A program made the position numbers and the translations under genes. DNA of 48,380 nucleotides from an uncultured Flavobacteriaceae bacterium. GTDB lineage: Bacteria; Bacteroidota; Bacteroidia; Flavobacteriales; Flavobacteriaceae. Below are positions 33,518 to 43,027 of the stretch, in pieces; the stretch's first letter is position 1, and every line of letters starts with the position of its first letter. The notes under the pieces were generated by a model that saw only the letters and a program-made list of their open reading frames with translations, made no database searches and was not told where the DNA came from. The DNA lies in NCBI GenBank assembly GCA_937959395.1, contig CALGLR010000058.1:1-48380 (forward strand), written 5' to 3'.

Positions 33518-35690
33518 ATCATTTCCTCATTACCCGCAGTTAAATCAATTAAGTTGTGGATTGACTTGCTTAAAAATTATAGCAAAGCATCATAATAGAA
33601 TTATTGACATAACCCCCTTTTATAAAAAGCTCACACCTAAAGGAATGTCGATATATGACTTGCGTGAGGTCGCTGAAGAAATTGGTTTTAGATCATATGC
33701 TCATGACATAAAACTAAAAGATATTGAAGAATTCGAAAAACCATTTTTAATTCATTGGAATAAAAACCATTATGTAGTCTTATACAAAATTAAAAATGGG
33801 AATTATTATGTTTCAGATCCTGCAAAAGGTCTTTTAGAATATAATAAAGATGAGTTTTTAAAAAAGTGGTATGGTAATAATGAAAGTGGTAAAGTTATAA
33901 TACTAGAGCCTTCAGAAAAATTTGTTGAGCAGAAAAACAGCAAAGCAAGTTATTTAGCAGCAATTGAATTTTTACACAGGCATTTATCTCCCTATAAAAA
34001 AAATTTAATTCATTTGTTATTAGTTATGATAATAATCGCATTAGTTTATGCGGTACTACCTTTCATAACGAGATCGGTAATAGATGTTGGAATATCAGGC
34101 AATGATTTTAATTTTATTACTGTAGTTTTAATAGCAAATATCAGTTTGCTAGTGTTCAGAAGTATTGGTGAATGGATTAGAGCTTCAATTTCATTACATA
34201 TTGCTAGTCGAATAAAAATTTCTATAATCACCGACTATTTAATTAAAGTGTTTTCTCTACCAATAAGGTTAATTGACGGAATGCTCATAGGTGACATTAT
34301 TCAGCGTTCAAGAGACCAAGAAAGAATTCAACAATTTATTTCTAATTCTGCAATATCGATAGTTATGTCTTTACTCATAATAACCATCTATAGTGTTATT
34401 CTTTTTGTTTTTAACAAAGTGTTATTTTTCATTTTTATCACTGCCACTATTTTGTATATAATTTGGATTATGCTTTTCTATGGGATTAGAAAAAAAATGG
34501 ATATTCAATATTATCAATTAATGGGTAAGAACCAAAGCTCATGGATAGAGATATTAAAAAACTTTGAAGATATAAAACTAAATAACTATTCATTAAATAG
34601 GAGGTGGAAATGGGAGAAAATTCAAGGCTCACTATACAAGGTTGGTATTAAGCTACTTAACATAGATAGAGTACAACAATTAGGAGCTGATTTTATAAAT
34701 GGTATTAAAGATATTAGTTTAACTTTTTATGGTGCATATTTAGTCATACAGGGAGATTTAACCTTAGGAACTTTGATATCTATTCAATTTATTATAGGGC
34801 AAGTAGGGGCTCCAGTTATGGAAATAATTACCTTTATTAAAACGGCTCAATCTGCATTTGTTAGTTTTTTAAGAGTAAACGACATCAATAATATGCCCGA
34901 GGAACAGATTAAATCGAAATTGTTAATTAGTGAAATTGATGAAAAGAGTAGCGATATTGTTTTTAAGAATGTTTCGTTTAGGTATGAAGGGAGTAATAAG
35001 CCTGTATTAAATAATTTGTCTTTTGCTATTCCAGATAAAAAAATTACAGCTATAGTAGGCGTAAGTGGATGTGGAAAGAGTACCATATTAAAATTAATAA
35101 CAAAAGTATATGATAATTATTCAGGTGATATATTTTTAGGTAAAGAAAACTTAAAAAATTATGATAATGACTTTTTAAGAAAAAGAACTGGTGTGGTTTT
35201 TCAAGAAAGCAATCTATATAGAGATACTATATTAAATAATATAATTCTTTCTGAAGAGGGAGATTATAATCCAAGTTTAGTTGATAAAGTCTTGTCTTGG
35301 GTTAATTTAAAAGACGAATTGTATAAGCTGCCAAAAGCATTAAATACAGAATTAAACGAAGGAGGTAAAGGTTTAAGTCAAGGCCAAAAACAAAGGTTGC
35401 TTTTAGCGAGAGCTCTATACAAAAGGCCAAAATTTTTAATTTTGGATGAAGCAACTAATGCAATTGACCCTATTAGTGAAAATAAAGTTCTAGATGTTTT
35501 TACTAAAGGCTTGAAAAACCAAACTGTTCTTTTAGTTTCACACAAACTATCTACAATAAAATGTGCTGACTTTATTATTGCTCTTAGTAATGGAACTGTT
35601 GTAGATGCTGGAACTTATGAGCAATTAATCAAAAAAAAGTCATTCTTCTATAAATTATTTGAAGACCAAATACCTAAAGAAAATGAATAA
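33510..35690 (+). CDS. C39-peptidase bacteriocin-type ABC transporter
   Basis: This 726-residue protein joins three parts. An N-terminal C39 peptidase (about 1-125) has oxyanion Gln10, catalytic Cys16 (QLNQLSCGLTCLK), His87 (HYVVLY) and Asp103 (SDPAKG). A six-helix transmembrane domain spans about 155-450. The nucleotide-binding domain has Walker A GVSGCGKST (517-525), signature LSQGQ (622-626) and Walker B LILDEAT with D646 and E647. Such transporters cut off double-glycine leaders in the cytosol while exporting the peptide. All catalytic residues are in place. The partner adaptor gene overlaps its 3' end. Confidence 0.95.
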   Translation: MVKSFPHYPQLNQLSCGLTCLKIIAKHHNRIIDITPFYKKLTPKGMSIYDLREVAEEIGFRSYAHDIKLKDIEEFEKPFLIHWNKNHYVVLYKIKNGNYYVSDPAKGLLEYNKDEFLKKWYGNNESGKVIILEPSEKFVEQKNSKASYLAAIEFLHRHLSPYKKNLIHLLLVMIIIALVYAVLPFITRSVIDVGISGNDFNFITVVLIANISLLVFRSIGEWIRASISLHIASRIKISIITDYLIKVFSLPIRLIDGMLIGDIIQRSRDQERIQQFISNSAISIVMSLLIITIYSVILFVFNKVLFFIFITATILYIIWIMLFYGIRKKMDIQYYQLMGKNQSSWIEILKNFEDIKLNNYSLNRRWKWEKIQGSLYKVGIKLLNIDRVQQLGADFINGIKDISLTFYGAYLVIQGDLTLGTLISIQFIIGQVGAPVMEIITFIKTAQSAFVSFLRVNDINNMPEEQIKSKLLISEIDEKSSDIVFKNVSFRYEGSNKPVLNNLSFAIPDKKITAIVGVSGCGKSTILKLITKVYDNYSGDIFLGKENLKNYDNDFLRKRTGVVFQESNLYRDTILNNIILSEEGDYNPSLVDKVLSWVNLKDELYKLPKALNTELNEGGKGLSQGQKQRLLLARALYKRPKFLILDEATNAIDPISENKVLDVFTKGLKNQTVLLVSHKLSTIKCADFIIALSNGTVVDAGTYEQLIKKKSFFYKLFEDQIPKENE

Positions 35691-36975
35691 ATATGTAAGA
35701 AAATACGAGTCTGAAGAACTTGAAGATATAGCATTAACAAGTAATATTAAAGGCTATAAAGGTATAATAATATTCATTTTCACCTTTATTGTTATTGTAG
35801 TTGTAATAAGTGCGTTGATAAAGTATCCTGAAAAAATTGGTGGAAATGCTTTCATTGTTTCAGGTACACAAGTTAACAATGTATACTCTCCTAATAACGG
35901 AGAAATAATTATTGCAATTGAAGAAAATAAACAAATAAATGAAGGAGATTTATTAGCCTTAATTAATAATCCTACAAATTATACAGACCTAATAAAGCTT
36001 AAAACACAATTAGAAAGTTTTGATATATATGATGATAATATAGAAAATTCCATTTCTAATTTTAATTTTGAAAAAGATTTAAAATTAGGTGAAATTGAAA
36101 AGTTTTATTATAATTTTTTACTCTCTTTACTGGATTATCAGAATATTGTAGACATTGATATTACAAGTCAAAAAATCAATAACTTAAATGATATGATAAA
36201 TAGGAATATTGAAAAACTTAGAATAAGTGAATCGGCAAAAGAAATCTTCGATAAAAAGGATAAGGTTATTCAAAAATCCTATACCATAGATTCATCTTTA
36301 TTTGCTATTGATGCTATTGTTAAAGATAAAATGAATGAGTCTGAATTAAATATATTAAACTCTAAAGAGAAAGAGTTATCCTTATACAGAAGTAATAAAG
36401 AGTTAATTCATAATAATGAAGAACTAAAAGGTAGAGTTCAATTATTAAAAAAAGAAAAAAAAGAAATTGAATCTTCTGTTTTATTTACATTAAAGAAATC
36501 TTTTTTTGAATTAAAGACTGCTATAGACTTTTGGGAATATAATTATACTATAAAAGCTCCTATTTCTGGTAAGGTTGAGTTTTATCAACCTTTTTTAAAT
36601 TCAACTCAATACGTAAAAAAAAATACCCCTCTATTTATTTTATTACCAAAAGTGGATAGTTTATATGCTAGAGGTGTTATGTCTGCAGACGGATATGGAA
36701 AGATTAAAACCTTAGATACAATTTTTATCAAACTTAAAGACTACCCATATGTAGAATATGGGGAATTGGAAGGAATTGTAAGTAATAAGTCTAAAGTTTA
36801 TCACGACTCTATTTACTATATAAATATAAAACTCCCTCATGGATTAAAAACCAATTATGATAAAGACATTGAATTTTCATATAATATGGCGGGTGAGATA
36901 GAGTATTATACAAATAAACGAAGCATCTTGCAAAGGATCTTTAGTGAAGTACAAAATTCCTTTGATGAAAAGTAG
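35683..36975 (+). CDS. HlyD-family membrane fusion (adaptor) protein
   Basis: The ATG chosen overlaps the ABC transporter stop by 8 bp (ATGAATAA). A TTG 24 bp upstream also opens the frame but is less likely. The 430-residue protein has one N-terminal membrane helix (about 26-45, GIIIFIFTFIVIVVVISALI), a biotinyl-lipoyl-like segment (VYSPNNGEIIIAI), a long coiled-coil hairpin (about 85-270) and the second lipoyl half with APISGKVEFYQPF (about 288-300), then a beta-barrel. It should bridge the inner-membrane ABC transporter to the TolC channel. Confidence 0.9.
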   Translation: MNKYVRKYESEELEDIALTSNIKGYKGIIIFIFTFIVIVVVISALIKYPEKIGGNAFIVSGTQVNNVYSPNNGEIIIAIEENKQINEGDLLALINNPTNYTDLIKLKTQLESFDIYDDNIENSISNFNFEKDLKLGEIEKFYYNFLLSLLDYQNIVDIDITSQKINNLNDMINRNIEKLRISESAKEIFDKKDKVIQKSYTIDSSLFAIDAIVKDKMNESELNILNSKEKELSLYRSNKELIHNNEELKGRVQLLKKEKKEIESSVLFTLKKSFFELKTAIDFWEYNYTIKAPISGKVEFYQPFLNSTQYVKKNTPLFILLPKVDSLYARGVMSADGYGKIKTLDTIFIKLKDYPYVEYGELEGIVSNKSKVYHDSIYYINIKLPHGLKTNYDKDIEFSYNMAGEIEYYTNKRSILQRIFSEVQNSFDEK

Positions 36976-37108
36976 GGTAATAAGTGTTTAATATTAAAAT
37001 AGTTTTTATTAGATAGATAATACAACACTCTATTAATATTTTTAGCTTAAAAAAATATCCAACTAAATTGGCATCAAATTAGTGAAATATTATAAGGTTT
37101 ATTATTAA

Positions 37109-37129
37109 TACTTTCTATGATAGAAAGTA
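37109..37129. terminator. 10-bp perfect palindrome after hlyD
   Basis: TACTTTCTAT and ATAGAAAGTA pair around a single base, followed by a short A-run. It lies between convergent genes (HlyD and the 282-residue membrane protein), so a bidirectional terminator is possible. The tiny loop makes a protein-binding site an alternative. The rest of the 289-bp gap has no gene. Confidence 0.45.
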
Positions 37130-37264
37130 AAAAACTACCATTCATTATTGCCCCTTTATGAAAACTACCAAATCTTAAATATACAAAAGATACAAATTGT
37201 ATACAGAAAGGTACAAAACACCTAAAAAAACACCTCAACGAAATACTTTCCTATTTCTAATTAT

Positions 37265-38113
37265 TTACTCTTGCTCAATAGTTAATACTTTACATCCTTC
37301 TATACTTATTTTTGCTTTAACTTTTTCAAGCACAATTGCTCCTAATGGATTTTGCCCTTTGAAACTATAACTAATCGTAAATGAGTTATTTTCTGCTCCT
37401 AAATACCTACAATCTACATATACAAATGATTTAGAGTTATGCATGGATCTTTTAACCTCCATTTGAATCAAATTACAAGCATTGCCAAAACAATCTTCTA
37501 TTTTTTCTTTTTTAGCTAGTTTAATCCGCTTTTTATATTTTAATTCTTCTACCCTATCTTTTCTCTCTGTTTCCGAACACTCATAAGCAAATACTGTAGC
37601 AGAGTTAAGAAGATCTTCTGAAATTCCTTTGTCTTTTATATAACTATTCGTCTCCTTTATTCTTAGCCTTTCAGAATACTCATTATGATGTTTACCATAA
37701 TTAGGAAATTTTATATCCGCATCCTTAATAACTTTTACTTCAATTTTTGAGACAGCGCTACAAATATTACACACTGTTAAATTGTAACCTTTCAAAATAG
37801 CATTAAGAGAGTCCTTTATTGAGTTGTTATTTTTAGTTACAACTTCTTGATTATTTTTAGCTTCTACTTTTCTTATAGATTTGCTTTCCTTTGAAAAAGC
37901 CCCAACCAAAATAAATAATACTATATAAATTATGTAGCGAATCCCCTTTTTACCCCATAAATCAAATCTATTTTTTAGCTTCTCAGATATAGGAGGTAAA
38001 AAACATAAACCAAGAATAAGGGCAAATAAACTAGATAAGAATGATGCACTAATTAACGCCTCTAGAGAAGTTAAAAAGAATAAAACTGCTAAAACGTATT
38101 TGAAGACTTTCAT
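37265..38113 (-). CDS. Hypothetical membrane-anchored protein
   Basis: This 282-residue protein has two or three N-terminal membrane helices (about 3-20, 22-42 and 58-73; VFKYVLAVLFFLTSLEALIS, IRYIIYIVLFILVGAF) and a charged soluble C-terminal part (about 90-282) with a CNIC pair near residues 115-118 and several Cys (ECSETE, DCFGNAC, DCRY). No family is recognised. It stands alone between the export locus and the replication genes of the element and is either cargo or an element maintenance gene. Confidence 0.65.
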   Translation of the reverse strand: MKVFKYVLAVLFFLTSLEALISASFLSSLFALILGLCFLPPISEKLKNRFDLWGKKGIRYIIYIVLFILVGAFSKESKSIRKVEAKNNQEVVTKNNNSIKDSLNAILKGYNLTVCNICSAVSKIEVKVIKDADIKFPNYGKHHNEYSERLRIKETNSYIKDKGISEDLLNSATVFAYECSETERKDRVEELKYKKRIKLAKKEKIEDCFGNACNLIQMEVKRSMHNSKSFVYVDCRYLGAENNSFTISYSFKGQNPLGAIVLEKVKAKISIEGCKVLTIEQE

Positions 38114-38159
38114 ATAACTTAAATTTTACTCTCAGTCCCAAAGAGAAGTTAAGTTAAAT

Positions 38160-38280
38160 TAAAAAGCGTGGGTACTGTAGCTTACTGCTTGGAGAGGTAC
38201 TGGTATACCCACGACACAAATAAACACAGCCCACGCCATAACGTGAGCATTGAGTCTATCTATCTTGTGTCGTTTTAAAT
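38160..38280 (-). ncRNA. GC-rich structured region: candidate small RNA or origin
   Basis: In otherwise AT-rich surroundings this stretch holds overlapping inverted repeats: CGTGGGTA (38167-38174) with TACCCACG (38206-38213), and ACGACACAA (38211-38219) with TTGTGTCGT (38265-38273), which encloses a smaller CACG/CGTG hairpin. The two stems share bases, so they are alternatives. On the minus strand the first stem is followed by GCTTTTTAATTT, terminator-like. It sits downstream of the VapE/initiator operon. It could be a regulatory RNA, or a replication or transfer origin. No known RNA family was recognised. Confidence 0.45.
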
Positions 38281-38526
38281 TACCAGTTTTCTCCGAGCAA
38301 GAATAAATAGCTAACGCTAATATTTTCTACCACAAATTTAACAAACAAAAATTAACCAATGATTAATATTCTGAAAAATACCCAAACTGTCAATAAATAT
38401 TAATATAATCTTTGTTCTAAAAACCTTATAAATCAATCTATAGATAGCTTTTATTTGTTTTTAGAGCATTAACAGTTTTTATTAAAAAAGTAGCTAAAAG
38501 CATACTTAATTTACTTTATTAAACTT
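38281..38526. other. Intergenic region next to the VapE gene
   Basis: This AT-rich stretch between the structured region and the end of the VapE-type gene contains no supported open frame. With the structured region it makes a 413-bp non-coding segment. Confidence 0.4.
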
Positions 38527-39708
38527 CTATTCTTCAACTTTCGGGATACCATACAATTCGTAATGCTTGTTTCCCTTAATGAACTTGAACTTGAATTTGT
38601 GTTTATTAAGCAACTTACCTAAGTAAGAGACTTCTCCTCCTGTTGGTTCCTTTTCGTATAGATACTTATAAACATCAGTAGGCCTTAGATTCTTTACATC
38701 TGGTAAATTTAAACTACTAGATTTCAACTTCACTCCTAAATCTTTTGGACTAAATTGATCTAACAACTTTATCTCCATTGGATTTTTTACTCTGAAGCGT
38801 TCATTTTTTTTCTCTATTAATTGAATATCTTCCTTATCAAAATAAAATTTATCTCCTCTATTTAAAAGGTGCATCGCTTCTGAGTACACTGAATCAATAT
38901 TTATATCATTTTGATACTTTATATTGTTTACTTCAAAGCAAAGAAATCTTCTTGAACCTGTTAAATCATATAAAAATTCCGAATCGTTTATAGAACCTAT
39001 AAATGACGCTCTACGTGTTAACTTTTGACTTGATCTACCGAATGGCTTACGAATATTTATTGTGCCTTGCGTTATGATTTCTTTAAAACTAGAAGCTTGT
39101 TTTTTATTCATGTTAGTTAATTCGTCTAGATTAATTATGAGCGACTCAGCTAAATGTATGTAGGTATCTTTATTGTTAGGATTTACAGCTCCAGAATAAT
39201 GGTATTTTTCTAAACTTTTAGGAACCAAATTAGAAATCCACGTACTTTTCCCTAAACCTTGTTTTCCTGATAATACAATCATTTGCTGATTAACAGTTTC
39301 AGCATTAGTAGCTGAAGCTACTAATGCTAGTATCCATCGTTTCAAGCATAATTTAAAATATTCTTGATCATTTGTTTCTACAGTATCTGCTAGCCTCTCT
39401 ATCTCACTAGACTTAGATTCATCCCATTGAGGAAGACTATTAAAATACTGTTCAAAAGGATCATACTTATCTACTATAGCAGAATTTAATACTTGATCCA
39501 CTTCTTGATAAGATGTTTTAATTCCCCTACACTTAAGCTCTACAACTTGTGTATTAATAAACATTTGATCAGCATGTTTATATTCTGATTCGCCTCTAAC
39601 ACAATATTCTGGATATCCTTTTAAGACATTGTATCTTAGGTCAAAATCTTTGTTTAAATATTCTACTACTTCTACGATTCTTGGTTTTTCTTCTTTATCA
39701 TTTTTCAT
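38527..39708 (-). CDS. VapE-type (virulence-associated E) ATPase/helicase
   Basis: A P-loop ATPase of the VapE family, 393 residues from the ATG used here; the frame extends 15 codons upstream to a TTG, which is a less likely start. Visible features are Walker A GKQGLGKST, Walker B SLIINLDEL, then KEIITQGTINIRKPFGRSS, TRRASFIGSIND and LTGSRRFLCFEV, all characteristic of the family. VapE proteins are found on prophages, satellites and genomic islands, where they act in element replication. Its position after a possible initiator gene fits. Confidence 0.88.
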   Translation of the reverse strand: MKNDKEEKPRIVEVVEYLNKDFDLRYNVLKGYPEYCVRGESEYKHADQMFINTQVVELKCRGIKTSYQEVDQVLNSAIVDKYDPFEQYFNSLPQWDESKSSEIERLADTVETNDQEYFKLCLKRWILALVASATNAETVNQQMIVLSGKQGLGKSTWISNLVPKSLEKYHYSGAVNPNNKDTYIHLAESLIINLDELTNMNKKQASSFKEIITQGTINIRKPFGRSSQKLTRRASFIGSINDSEFLYDLTGSRRFLCFEVNNIKYQNDINIDSVYSEAMHLLNRGDKFYFDKEDIQLIEKKNERFRVKNPMEIKLLDQFSPKDLGVKLKSSSLNLPDVKNLRPTDVYKYLYEKEPTGGEVSYLGKLLNKHKFKFKFIKGNKHYELYGIPKVEE

Positions 39709-39762
39709 TTTAATATTTTTTATTTTTGAATACTTTTTTACGCTATATAACAAGTTGGCAGG

Positions 39763-40677
39763 CTATACCAGTTCATAAATAGCTTTTCTTGTTTTATTTC
39801 GTAACTCCAAGATTAAAGACTCTTTATTCTCTTGACTATTTTGTATTACTTTTATTAGTAGTTTGTAACGTCTTTTTCTAGTGGCAAGAGTAGATTTATT
39901 CCTCTTGGATAATTCTCTCCAAAATTTAAAATCTCTACCAGCATAGTATTGCTCTAATTGTTTGCTTGTTAGTAGATCAAGATCATATTTATCTTGAAAT
40001 TGTAAGCCAGAGAACTTTAATGCTAATAAATCTGATAAAGCTATATATTTATCTACATCAAGAAGATCAGACATAGTGATAACAGAATTCTTTAATGAAG
40101 CCATCTTACTATACTCCAATTCAAATCTTATTATCTGCTTATTAAGTTTTTCTCTGTAAGACTGATAATGTTGATGTGTTTTATTATACAGTTTAATTGA
40201 ATATTGAGATAGAAAAATTTTCTTACCATAAACAATATTCTTATTCCTCATCAAATCACAAGGCTTAGTATAACCTAAGCTATACAGTTTGTTTATATAG
40301 CTCATTGTGCTATCTGTAACCTCAACATTGACTCCTATTTCAATTTTCTTAATAATTGCATCTTTAGGATTAAATTGGTATTTGACTGACAAATAACTGA
40401 TGATTCGATATAGCTCTTTATAACCAAAATAATTGTGATTCCCCTCAACACCATTTAACTTGTTGTATGCTTTATGTAAAGAATTTTCAATTGTTACACC
40501 TCTGTGAGTTATAACTATACGCATATTTAAACCGTCAAGTATTGTATATGATAAAACCTCTCCTGTTTTATCCTTAACTATCTTAAATGTTTTTCCATTT
40601 TTCTCTAGAACTGGCATTAATTTTAAAAGCCAAACTTCCATGCTACCTTCAATAAAAATTTTAATCTTATCTATCAT
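39763..40677 (-). CDS. Possible replication initiator of the mobile element
   Basis: This 304-residue protein has features reminiscent of phage/plasmid replication proteins of the gene II/X type: KKIEIGVNVEVTDS, a strand with SQYSIKLYNKTHQH and IIRFELEYSKM, and a basic C-terminus. I could not locate a certain catalytic Tyr or HUH motif. The gene starts 1 bp after the preceding HTH gene stop and is followed by vapE, so HTH, initiator and VapE form one operon. Function is inferred from these resemblances and context. Confidence 0.55.
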   Translation of the reverse strand: MIDKIKIFIEGSMEVWLLKLMPVLEKNGKTFKIVKDKTGEVLSYTILDGLNMRIVITHRGVTIENSLHKAYNKLNGVEGNHNYFGYKELYRIISYLSVKYQFNPKDAIIKKIEIGVNVEVTDSTMSYINKLYSLGYTKPCDLMRNKNIVYGKKIFLSQYSIKLYNKTHQHYQSYREKLNKQIIRFELEYSKMASLKNSVITMSDLLDVDKYIALSDLLALKFSGLQFQDKYDLDLLTSKQLEQYYAGRDFKFWRELSKRNKSTLATRKRRYKLLIKVIQNSQENKESLILELRNKTRKAIYELV

Positions 40678-40678
40678 T

Positions 40679-40969
40679 TTAATATCCTTTAATTGTTAAT
40701 TGTTTTCCTTGCTCTATATATTTTCTTAATTCTACTTTGGAAAAAAGCCATTTACTATTTCTTTTGTAGCAAGGAACTTGTTGCTGTTGGCATTTTTTAC
40801 GAAGACTGTGTGGAGATAATTTCAAATAAATAGCTGCCCCTACTATATCTAAAAATTCATCTTCCTCATTTGGAGGGGGAGAATTATTTTGTTGAAGAAT
40901 TAATTTTAGTTCTTCTCGAACTATCTTTCTTAAATCATCTGAATCTATTGTAAATAAAAATTGTCCCAT
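40679..40969 (-). CDS. Small helix-turn-helix DNA-binding protein (excisionase-like)
   Basis: The protein has 96 residues. The C-terminal half is an HTH_17-type winged helix: EFLDIVGAAIYLKLSPHSLRKKCQ, then a wing with VPCYKRNSKWLFSKVELRKYI. The N-terminal half is helical and may form a dimer. This class serves as excisionase or replication regulator on Bacteroidota mobile elements, and the gene heads the initiator/VapE operon. Confidence 0.8.
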   Translation of the reverse strand: MGQFLFTIDSDDLRKIVREELKLILQQNNSPPPNEEDEFLDIVGAAIYLKLSPHSLRKKCQQQQVPCYKRNSKWLFSKVELRKYIEQGKQLTIKGY

Positions 40970-41054
40970 AACTGAATATTTTCAGCTAAGAGACAATAAG
41001 ATTCATATCTAAAACTAGTCCCAGATGTAGAATAGATATAAAATTTAACAGAAT

Positions 41055-41906
41055 TTACTTGAAAAAATTATCCTTGTATGGATATTCATTCTCAAAATCT
41101 ACAATTGGTTTCTTGCATTTATAATTTACATCTGATTTGCATAAAACATTTAATACATGATCTGGCTTAAATCCAGAAGCATTAATAACACTTGCCCCGT
41201 ATGTAAAATTTTTTACTATCCAATCCTTAAACATAGTTTTTTTTTCAACAACTATAACCTTATTAACTAATAGACGACGGAAGGCATCAATCAATTGGTT
41301 AGACTTACCATTAAAATGCAATCGACTATTTATATATTCATTATTTAACAATCTGTAAAGAGATTGGTAGTCACTTTCAGAAAAGAAACTTTTAAAAAAC
41401 GGATGAAACTTATTTAAATTTTCTTTCGTAATTTTTATTTTTGTTACTTGTTTTTTTTCCTGTATACCAGTTTCTAATTTTGACAGTCGCATATTTATTT
41501 CACTGATTAAAAACAATAACCATTCATACTGAATCCTTAAAAAAGATGATATATCATCTGGATGAAAAGCCTTCCATTTACATTTTTGGGTTTTAAAGCT
41601 TTCAACTAAGCCTGTTTGTTTATAATTAATGTTATTGTGGGTAACACAATCCTCTTTAACGTCATATCTAGATTTTATAGATAATAATAAATCTCTGATG
41701 ATCAATAAATCATTACACACAACCAATTTATCTAAAGCTTTATTTTTTATTAAATTAAGATGTTCTCTATAGTTATCAAGTTCACTAAATTCTTCGTGCA
41801 TTTCAAAACCATTAAAATCACCTCGATAGTCTACAACACCCTTGAAAAATTCAAAATAATCTATTATTACCATTGGTTCCCTAAATTCTCTTAATAAATC
41901 ATCCAT
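41055..41906 (-). CDS. Hypothetical protein next to the integrase
   Basis: This 283-residue, mainly helical soluble protein has no motif that I recognise. It contains a coiled-coil-like stretch (EWLLFLISEINMRLSKLE, about 129-146), and a region rich in aromatic and basic residues (FHPFFKSFFSESDYQSLYRL). It starts 5 bp after the integrase stop and so shares its transcript. Unassigned genes are common at this position in Bacteroidota integrative elements. A role in recombination or its control is possible but unproven. Confidence 0.65.
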   Translation of the reverse strand: MDDLLREFREPMVIIDYFEFFKGVVDYRGDFNGFEMHEEFSELDNYREHLNLIKNKALDKLVVCNDLLIIRDLLLSIKSRYDVKEDCVTHNNINYKQTGLVESFKTQKCKWKAFHPDDISSFLRIQYEWLLFLISEINMRLSKLETGIQEKKQVTKIKITKENLNKFHPFFKSFFSESDYQSLYRLLNNEYINSRLHFNGKSNQLIDAFRRLLVNKVIVVEKKTMFKDWIVKNFTYGASVINASGFKPDHVLNVLCKSDVNYKCKKPIVDFENEYPYKDNFFK

Positions 41907-41911
41907 AATAT

Positions 41912-43027
41912 TTAAAATTTAATAGTATTTGCTGCTGAAACTTTCTTATCGTTCAACAAGTTAACATAATTCATTGTGGTAGAAATCTCCTTGTGACCAA
42001 GCATCTCTTTTACCGTAAACACAGATACATTACTATTTAATAACATTGTAGCAAACGTATGACGAAAACTATGAAAACCTATATTTTTATTTATATCTGC
42101 ATCTTTAGCCCACAACTTTAACTGCCTATAATTTTTTGAAAAGTTCTTAAAAACGCTCTCATCACCCTCACCCTTTTGAGATAATAAATTATAAGCATCC
42201 TCACTAAAAGGTAAGGTTTGCTGATTTCCTGTTTTTTGATGCTGAAACCTTATATAATAACCTGTTTCACAAGAATGTTCTATTTCTGACCATTTTAGTT
42301 TAACTATATCTGAAACTCTTAATCCCGTATACATCATAAACAAACAAGCATTTTTAAGTACTGGATCTTTACAATTAGTATTCTTTAATCTTGTAGCTTC
42401 CTCTTTGGTAAGAAAAGCTTTTTTAACATCAACTGCTTTTATTCTTTCTATTTTCGGTGCAATATTATCTCTTATAACTCCCTCTTTATAAGCACATTTT
42501 AAAGCAAATGTTAATTTTGAGAAATAAGAGCAAGCTGAATTTTGAGAAATTGTTTTTCCTTTTATTCTAAAATGAGGTTTAGCTAAAAGAAAATCTTTAA
42601 AACCATGAATAAAAGGAATAGTCAAATCTTTCATTTTAATTTCTGCTGAATATTCTTTAAGATAATTAAGTACTATTAGCCATTTAACTTGATTTGAGTT
42701 ACTCCTACTTCGTTTTCTCGCTATAGACTCAAAGTACTCTAGGAAACATCGATTGTCTAGTTCAGAAGCTAAAAAACCATAGTCATTATTATAGATTTGA
42801 TTCTGTCTCTCATTACTAATCATTCTTGCTCTTAATAATGTATTCTTATTCTGTATTTTTTCTAATTCATCTTTAGGCTTTTCAAGTATATACATTCTAA
42901 GATATTCTCTCCTTGTAGGTTTACCAGATTTAGGATTAGATATGGGTGGATAAAAATCTAAAAACAAACTTTGGGTTTTCTCATCCTTTAACAACTTCTT
43001 TCTCAATGTAACTTTTGAAATTCTCAT
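41912..43027 (-). CDS. Tyrosine recombinase (integrase) of the mnmE element
   Basis: This 371-residue protein has an N-terminal arm-binding region, a SAM-like core-binding domain (about 100-200) and a catalytic domain with the full set: Arg in TGLRVSDI, Lys in QHQKTGNQ, His and Arg in HSFRHTFATML, His in GHKEIS and the nucleophile Tyr in TTMNYVN. The integrase gene lies next to one att site, with the mnmE 3' end 0.75 kb away, so it should catalyse the integration and excision of this element. The gene overlaps the upstream excisionase-like gene by 4 bp. Confidence 0.95.
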   Translation of the reverse strand: MRISKVTLRKKLLKDEKTQSLFLDFYPPISNPKSGKPTRREYLRMYILEKPKDELEKIQNKNTLLRARMISNERQNQIYNNDYGFLASELDNRCFLEYFESIARKRSRSNSNQVKWLIVLNYLKEYSAEIKMKDLTIPFIHGFKDFLLAKPHFRIKGKTISQNSACSYFSKLTFALKCAYKEGVIRDNIAPKIERIKAVDVKKAFLTKEEATRLKNTNCKDPVLKNACLFMMYTGLRVSDIVKLKWSEIEHSCETGYYIRFQHQKTGNQQTLPFSEDAYNLLSQKGEGDESVFKNFSKNYRQLKLWAKDADINKNIGFHSFRHTFATMLLNSNVSVFTVKEMLGHKEISTTMNYVNLLNDKKVSAANTIKF

